Positions 6,175 through 7,702 of a stretch of 7,702 nucleotides of DNA are shown one piece after another. Source of the stretch: Alkaliphilus sp. (GTDB lineage Bacteria > Bacillota > Clostridia > Peptostreptococcales > Natronincolaceae); NCBI GenBank assembly GCA_023230535.1, contig JALNXC010000045.1, forward strand, positions 1 through 7,702, written 5' to 3'. Position 1 is the first letter of the stretch, and every line of letters starts with the position of its first letter. Both the position numbers and the translations under genes were made by a program. The notes beneath the pieces were generated by a model, which saw only the letters and a list, made by a program, of their open reading frames with translations, had not been told where the DNA came from and searched no databases.

Positions 6175-6408
6175 TTATTTTTGTTGTTGCTCCATTCCCA
6201 TTGATTGTTGCACATATTGTGGTTCCTCGCCTCCGACAAAATTCAAACGGGCTTGTAATGCTTGAACAGAATTTGCCAAATTTGTCGCAAGTTGACTAAA
6301 CATTTGCTTAGCTTGTTGGTCTTCGGTATCCAGTGAAAATGTTCTAAAATCAGCCTCAAGACTTTTAGCAGATGCCAAAGCTTGCTCCAGTTTGTTATAC
6401 GTAGTCAT
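6175..6408 (-). CDS. DUF1657 family protein
   Basis: A 77-residue soluble helical protein. It shows the DUF1657 pattern: a first helix (4-25, KLEQALASAKSLEADFRTF), the T-x-D-x-QAK-x-x-F stretch (28-37), a second helix to residue 55, then EEPQY (61-65). A Gln/Met-rich tail follows. Family members occur in spore-forming Firmicutes, often close to spoVA genes, and have no assigned activity; no spoVA gene is in this window. The start at 6408 (minus strand) is preferred because AGGAGG (6423-6418) is 9 bases away. An in-frame ATG at 6417 immediately abuts that site and would add three residues. A weak promoter candidate TTGTAA/TATAAT (6527-6501, 15-base spacer) is upstream. The gene converges on tldE. 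Confidence 0.85.
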   Translation of the reverse strand: MTTYNKLEQALASAKSLEADFRTFSLDTEDQQAKQMFSQLATNLANSVQALQARLNFVGGEEPQYVQQSMGMEQQQK

Positions 6409-6852
6409 AGATAACATCCTCCTAAATTATATTTTTTAGCTGTAGAGAAATTTTATAGGTTGAATCTTTTATTAGTATGTGAATATTTGCTTTTTTTATT
6501 ATTATAAAAAGTTAAAATTAATTACAATAGGTGTAAAATATAATATATATTACATCCATAATACCAATTAATTTTACATAATAAAAAATAATAATGAAAA
6601 AATAAAGGATGGGGAGGTGTAAATGTTACAGAAATAGATAAAGATGATTTGTTGAGTCCGTTAAAGGAATAATTTTCACGATCCGTATTATTTTATAGCA
6701 TTGGTTTATCGGATAAGTTTTACTAATAATACAAATTTCACTCTCCTTAGTAAAATTTACAACGTGTAAAAAAGTATAACTTACAAATAATAAGGGTGTA
6801 GCATTTAGCTACTAATTTATTCAAAGTACAATTAGAGAGGAGATAGAATATT
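6409..6852. other. AT-rich non-coding region between divergent genes
   Basis: This region separates the minus-strand DUF1657 gene from the + strand spore protein gene. It holds an 11-base dyad at 6532-6554, a strong ribosome site followed by a frame that stops at once (6611-6672), an inverted repeat at 6715-6758, and short hairpins TTTACA-ACG-TGTAAA (6756-6770) and GTAGC-ATTTA-GCTAC (6798-6812). Forespore-type (sigma-F/G) promoter elements were sought in front of the spore protein gene, and no convincing pair was found. Confidence 0.6.
6532..6554. promoter_or_regulatory. Near-perfect dyad between divergent genes
   Basis: TGTAAAATATA (6532-6542) and TATATATTACA (6544-6554) match as inverted repeats at 10 of 11 positions around a single central A. 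It lies just upstream of the putative DUF1657 promoter and could be a binding site for a dimeric regulator. AT-rich sequence makes chance a real alternative. Confidence 0.3.
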
Positions 6853-7077
6853 ATGCCAAGCAGCGGTGGCGGTAGTAGCGGATCAAAAAGAATACTGGTT
6901 CCGGAAGCTAGACATGCGTTAAACTCCATGAAAATGGAGATTGCTAACGAACTTGGTTTAACTGATTATGACAAAATTGACAAAGGCAATTTGACATCCA
7001 GACAAAATGGATATGTTGGAGGTTTTATTACCAGGACATTAGTTGAGCAGGCACAAAGATCATTGAGTGGAAAATAA
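6853..7077 (+). CDS. Alpha/beta-type small acid-soluble spore protein
   Basis: A 74-residue DNA-binding spore protein that saturates spore DNA, protects it from UV and chemical damage, and is degraded at germination. After a flexible PSSGGGSSGS N-terminus it carries the family hallmarks: MKMEIANELG (26-35), with the germination protease site expected between Glu29 and Ile30, and the highly conserved block DYDKIDKGNLTSRQNGYVGG (38-57). The length is typical. The ribosome site GAGAGGAG (6835-6842) is 10 bases before the ATG. The gene is followed by its own terminator and is monocistronic. Expression is expected in the forespore under sigma-G from family knowledge, although I could not read a convincing promoter. 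Confidence 0.97.
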   Translation: MPSSGGGSSGSKRILVPEARHALNSMKMEIANELGLTDYDKIDKGNLTSRQNGYVGGFITRTLVEQAQRSLSGK

Positions 7078-7093
7078 TAATTACTAATATAAG

Positions 7094-7133
7094 AAATCAG
7101 GTGGAGCATATATGATGTTCCACCTGATTTTTT
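7094..7133 (+). terminator. Rho-independent terminator of the spore protein gene
   Basis: AAATCAGGTGGAGCAT (7094-7109) pairs with 7115-7130 over 16 bases, with one G-T wobble, around the loop ATATG, and ends in six T (7128-7133). It starts 16 bases after the stop codon. Confidence 0.93.
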
Positions 7134-7229
7134 ATTGGGTTAAAATTTGAAGGTTGTAAAATCGTAGTATTTAAAGTAAACTGATAATGTAAGAAAAAAT
7201 TGGAACAGTCTTTTAGGCAGGTGAGTAGA

Positions 7230-7702
7230 TTGAATATTGATACCAGGTTATTGAAAAAAATAGATTATGGGTTAATAATAATAGTATTATTGATTTGTGT
7301 TATAGGGATTATTGCAGTTAACAGCGCCACATATAGTTTAGGCAGTGAACGTTATATAAAAATCCAAATTGCTTCTATAATAATGGGAATGGTATCCATA
7401 GTCGTTATTTTGTTGATAGATTATAATACGCTTTCTAAAATATGTATGCCTATATATATTATAACAAACTTAATGCTTCTTTCCGTACTTATATTTGGAA
7501 AAGGAAGTGAGGAATGGGGAGCATCGCGTTGGATCAGGATTGGAAGTTTCGGTTTTCAACCGGCGGATTTTGCAAAATTAGCAATTATAATATGTTTGGC
7601 AAAGTTTTTAGATGATAACAAAGAGATGCTTCATAAACCGATAGTTGTTTTTAAATCCTTGTTATTTGTCGGTGTGCCTATGGCATTGATCCTTGCACAA
7701 CC
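7230..7702 (+). CDS. rodA: RodA/FtsW-family glycosyltransferase, 3' truncated
   Basis: The first 157 codons of a SEDS-family polytopic membrane protein that polymerises peptidoglycan glycan strands from lipid II; RodA works in cell elongation, FtsW in division and SpoVE in the spore cortex. The N-terminus IDYGLIIIVLLICVIGIIAV (11-30) with the following NSATY is RodA-like. Further membrane segments lie at about 46-63 and 73-89. The conserved SEDS stretch GASRWIRIGSFGFQPADFAK (97-116) includes the Q-P pair (110-111). The start is TTG at 7230, with AGGTGA (7219-7224) at 5 bases; an in-frame GTG at 7221 overlaps that site. The gene runs off the window end. RodA is favoured over FtsW/SpoVE from the N-terminal resemblance only. 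Confidence 0.88.
   Translation, partial: MNIDTRLLKKIDYGLIIIVLLICVIGIIAVNSATYSLGSERYIKIQIASIIMGMVSIVVILLIDYNTLSKICMPIYIITNLMLLSVLIFGKGSEEWGASRWIRIGSFGFQPADFAKLAIIICLAKFLDDNKEMLHKPIVVFKSLLFVGVPMALILAQ

Noticed and set aside
6409..6417. ATG at 6417 (minus strand) for the DUF1657 gene
   Set aside because: It directly abuts AGGAGG with no spacing; the next in-frame ATG at 6408 has 9 bases.
6770..6830. Forespore sigma-F/G promoter before the spore protein gene
   Set aside because: GTATA (6772-6776) fits a -35, but no proper -10 lies at the required spacing.
6747..6929. Minus-strand 60-codon frame overlapping the spore protein start
   Set aside because: It is a shadow of the spore protein gene and its leader, with no ribosome site or family resemblance.

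Overview
The window is AT-rich and reads as chromosomal DNA of an endospore-forming, low-G+C Gram-positive bacterium, most likely a member of the Clostridia. The evidence is an alpha/beta-type small acid-soluble spore protein, a Spo0E-like phosphatase, a DUF1657 protein of the kind found in spore formers, strong AGGAGG-type ribosome binding sites, TTG starts, and a 3'-truncated rodA-like gene. The species cannot be named from the sequence.

Layout: (1) 1-806 has no credible gene and is repeat-rich. It holds a large degenerate inverted repeat (about 49-339), a further copy of one of its motifs (461-478), and three GC-rich hairpins of the GGGCAGAC/GTCTGCCC or GGGTGGAC/GTCCACCC type (481-683). 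(2) 807-1981 carries three small + strand genes: a YtxH-like membrane protein, a DUF948 (YtxG-like) membrane protein, and a TTG-initiated Spo0E-like protein that ends in a strong terminator. (3) 2276-3190 encodes an unrecognised 304-residue membrane protein with a TerB-like N-terminal half. (4) 3290-6035 is a tldD-tldE (pmbA) pair separated by one base, closed by a perfect 19-bp stem that can terminate transcription from both sides. (5) 6175-6408 on the minus strand is a DUF1657 protein, convergent with tldE. (6) 6409-6852 is very AT-rich and non-coding, with dyads and a possible broken mini-gene. (7) 6853-7077 is the spore protein gene with its own terminator. (8) 7230 to the window end is the N-terminal third or so of a RodA/FtsW-family glycosyltransferase starting with TTG.

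How the genes relate: the YtxH and DUF948 genes match two members of the Bacillus subtilis ytxGHJ stress operon, and a sigma-B-like promoter can be read in front of them. The Spo0E-like, DUF1657 and spore protein genes belong to sporulation. TldD and TldE form a heterodimeric peptidase acting on unfolded or modified peptides; its substrate here is not evident. No CRISPR array, tRNA, rRNA or intact transposase gene was seen. The region most worth a second look is the 49-339 inverted repeat with its associated motifs.
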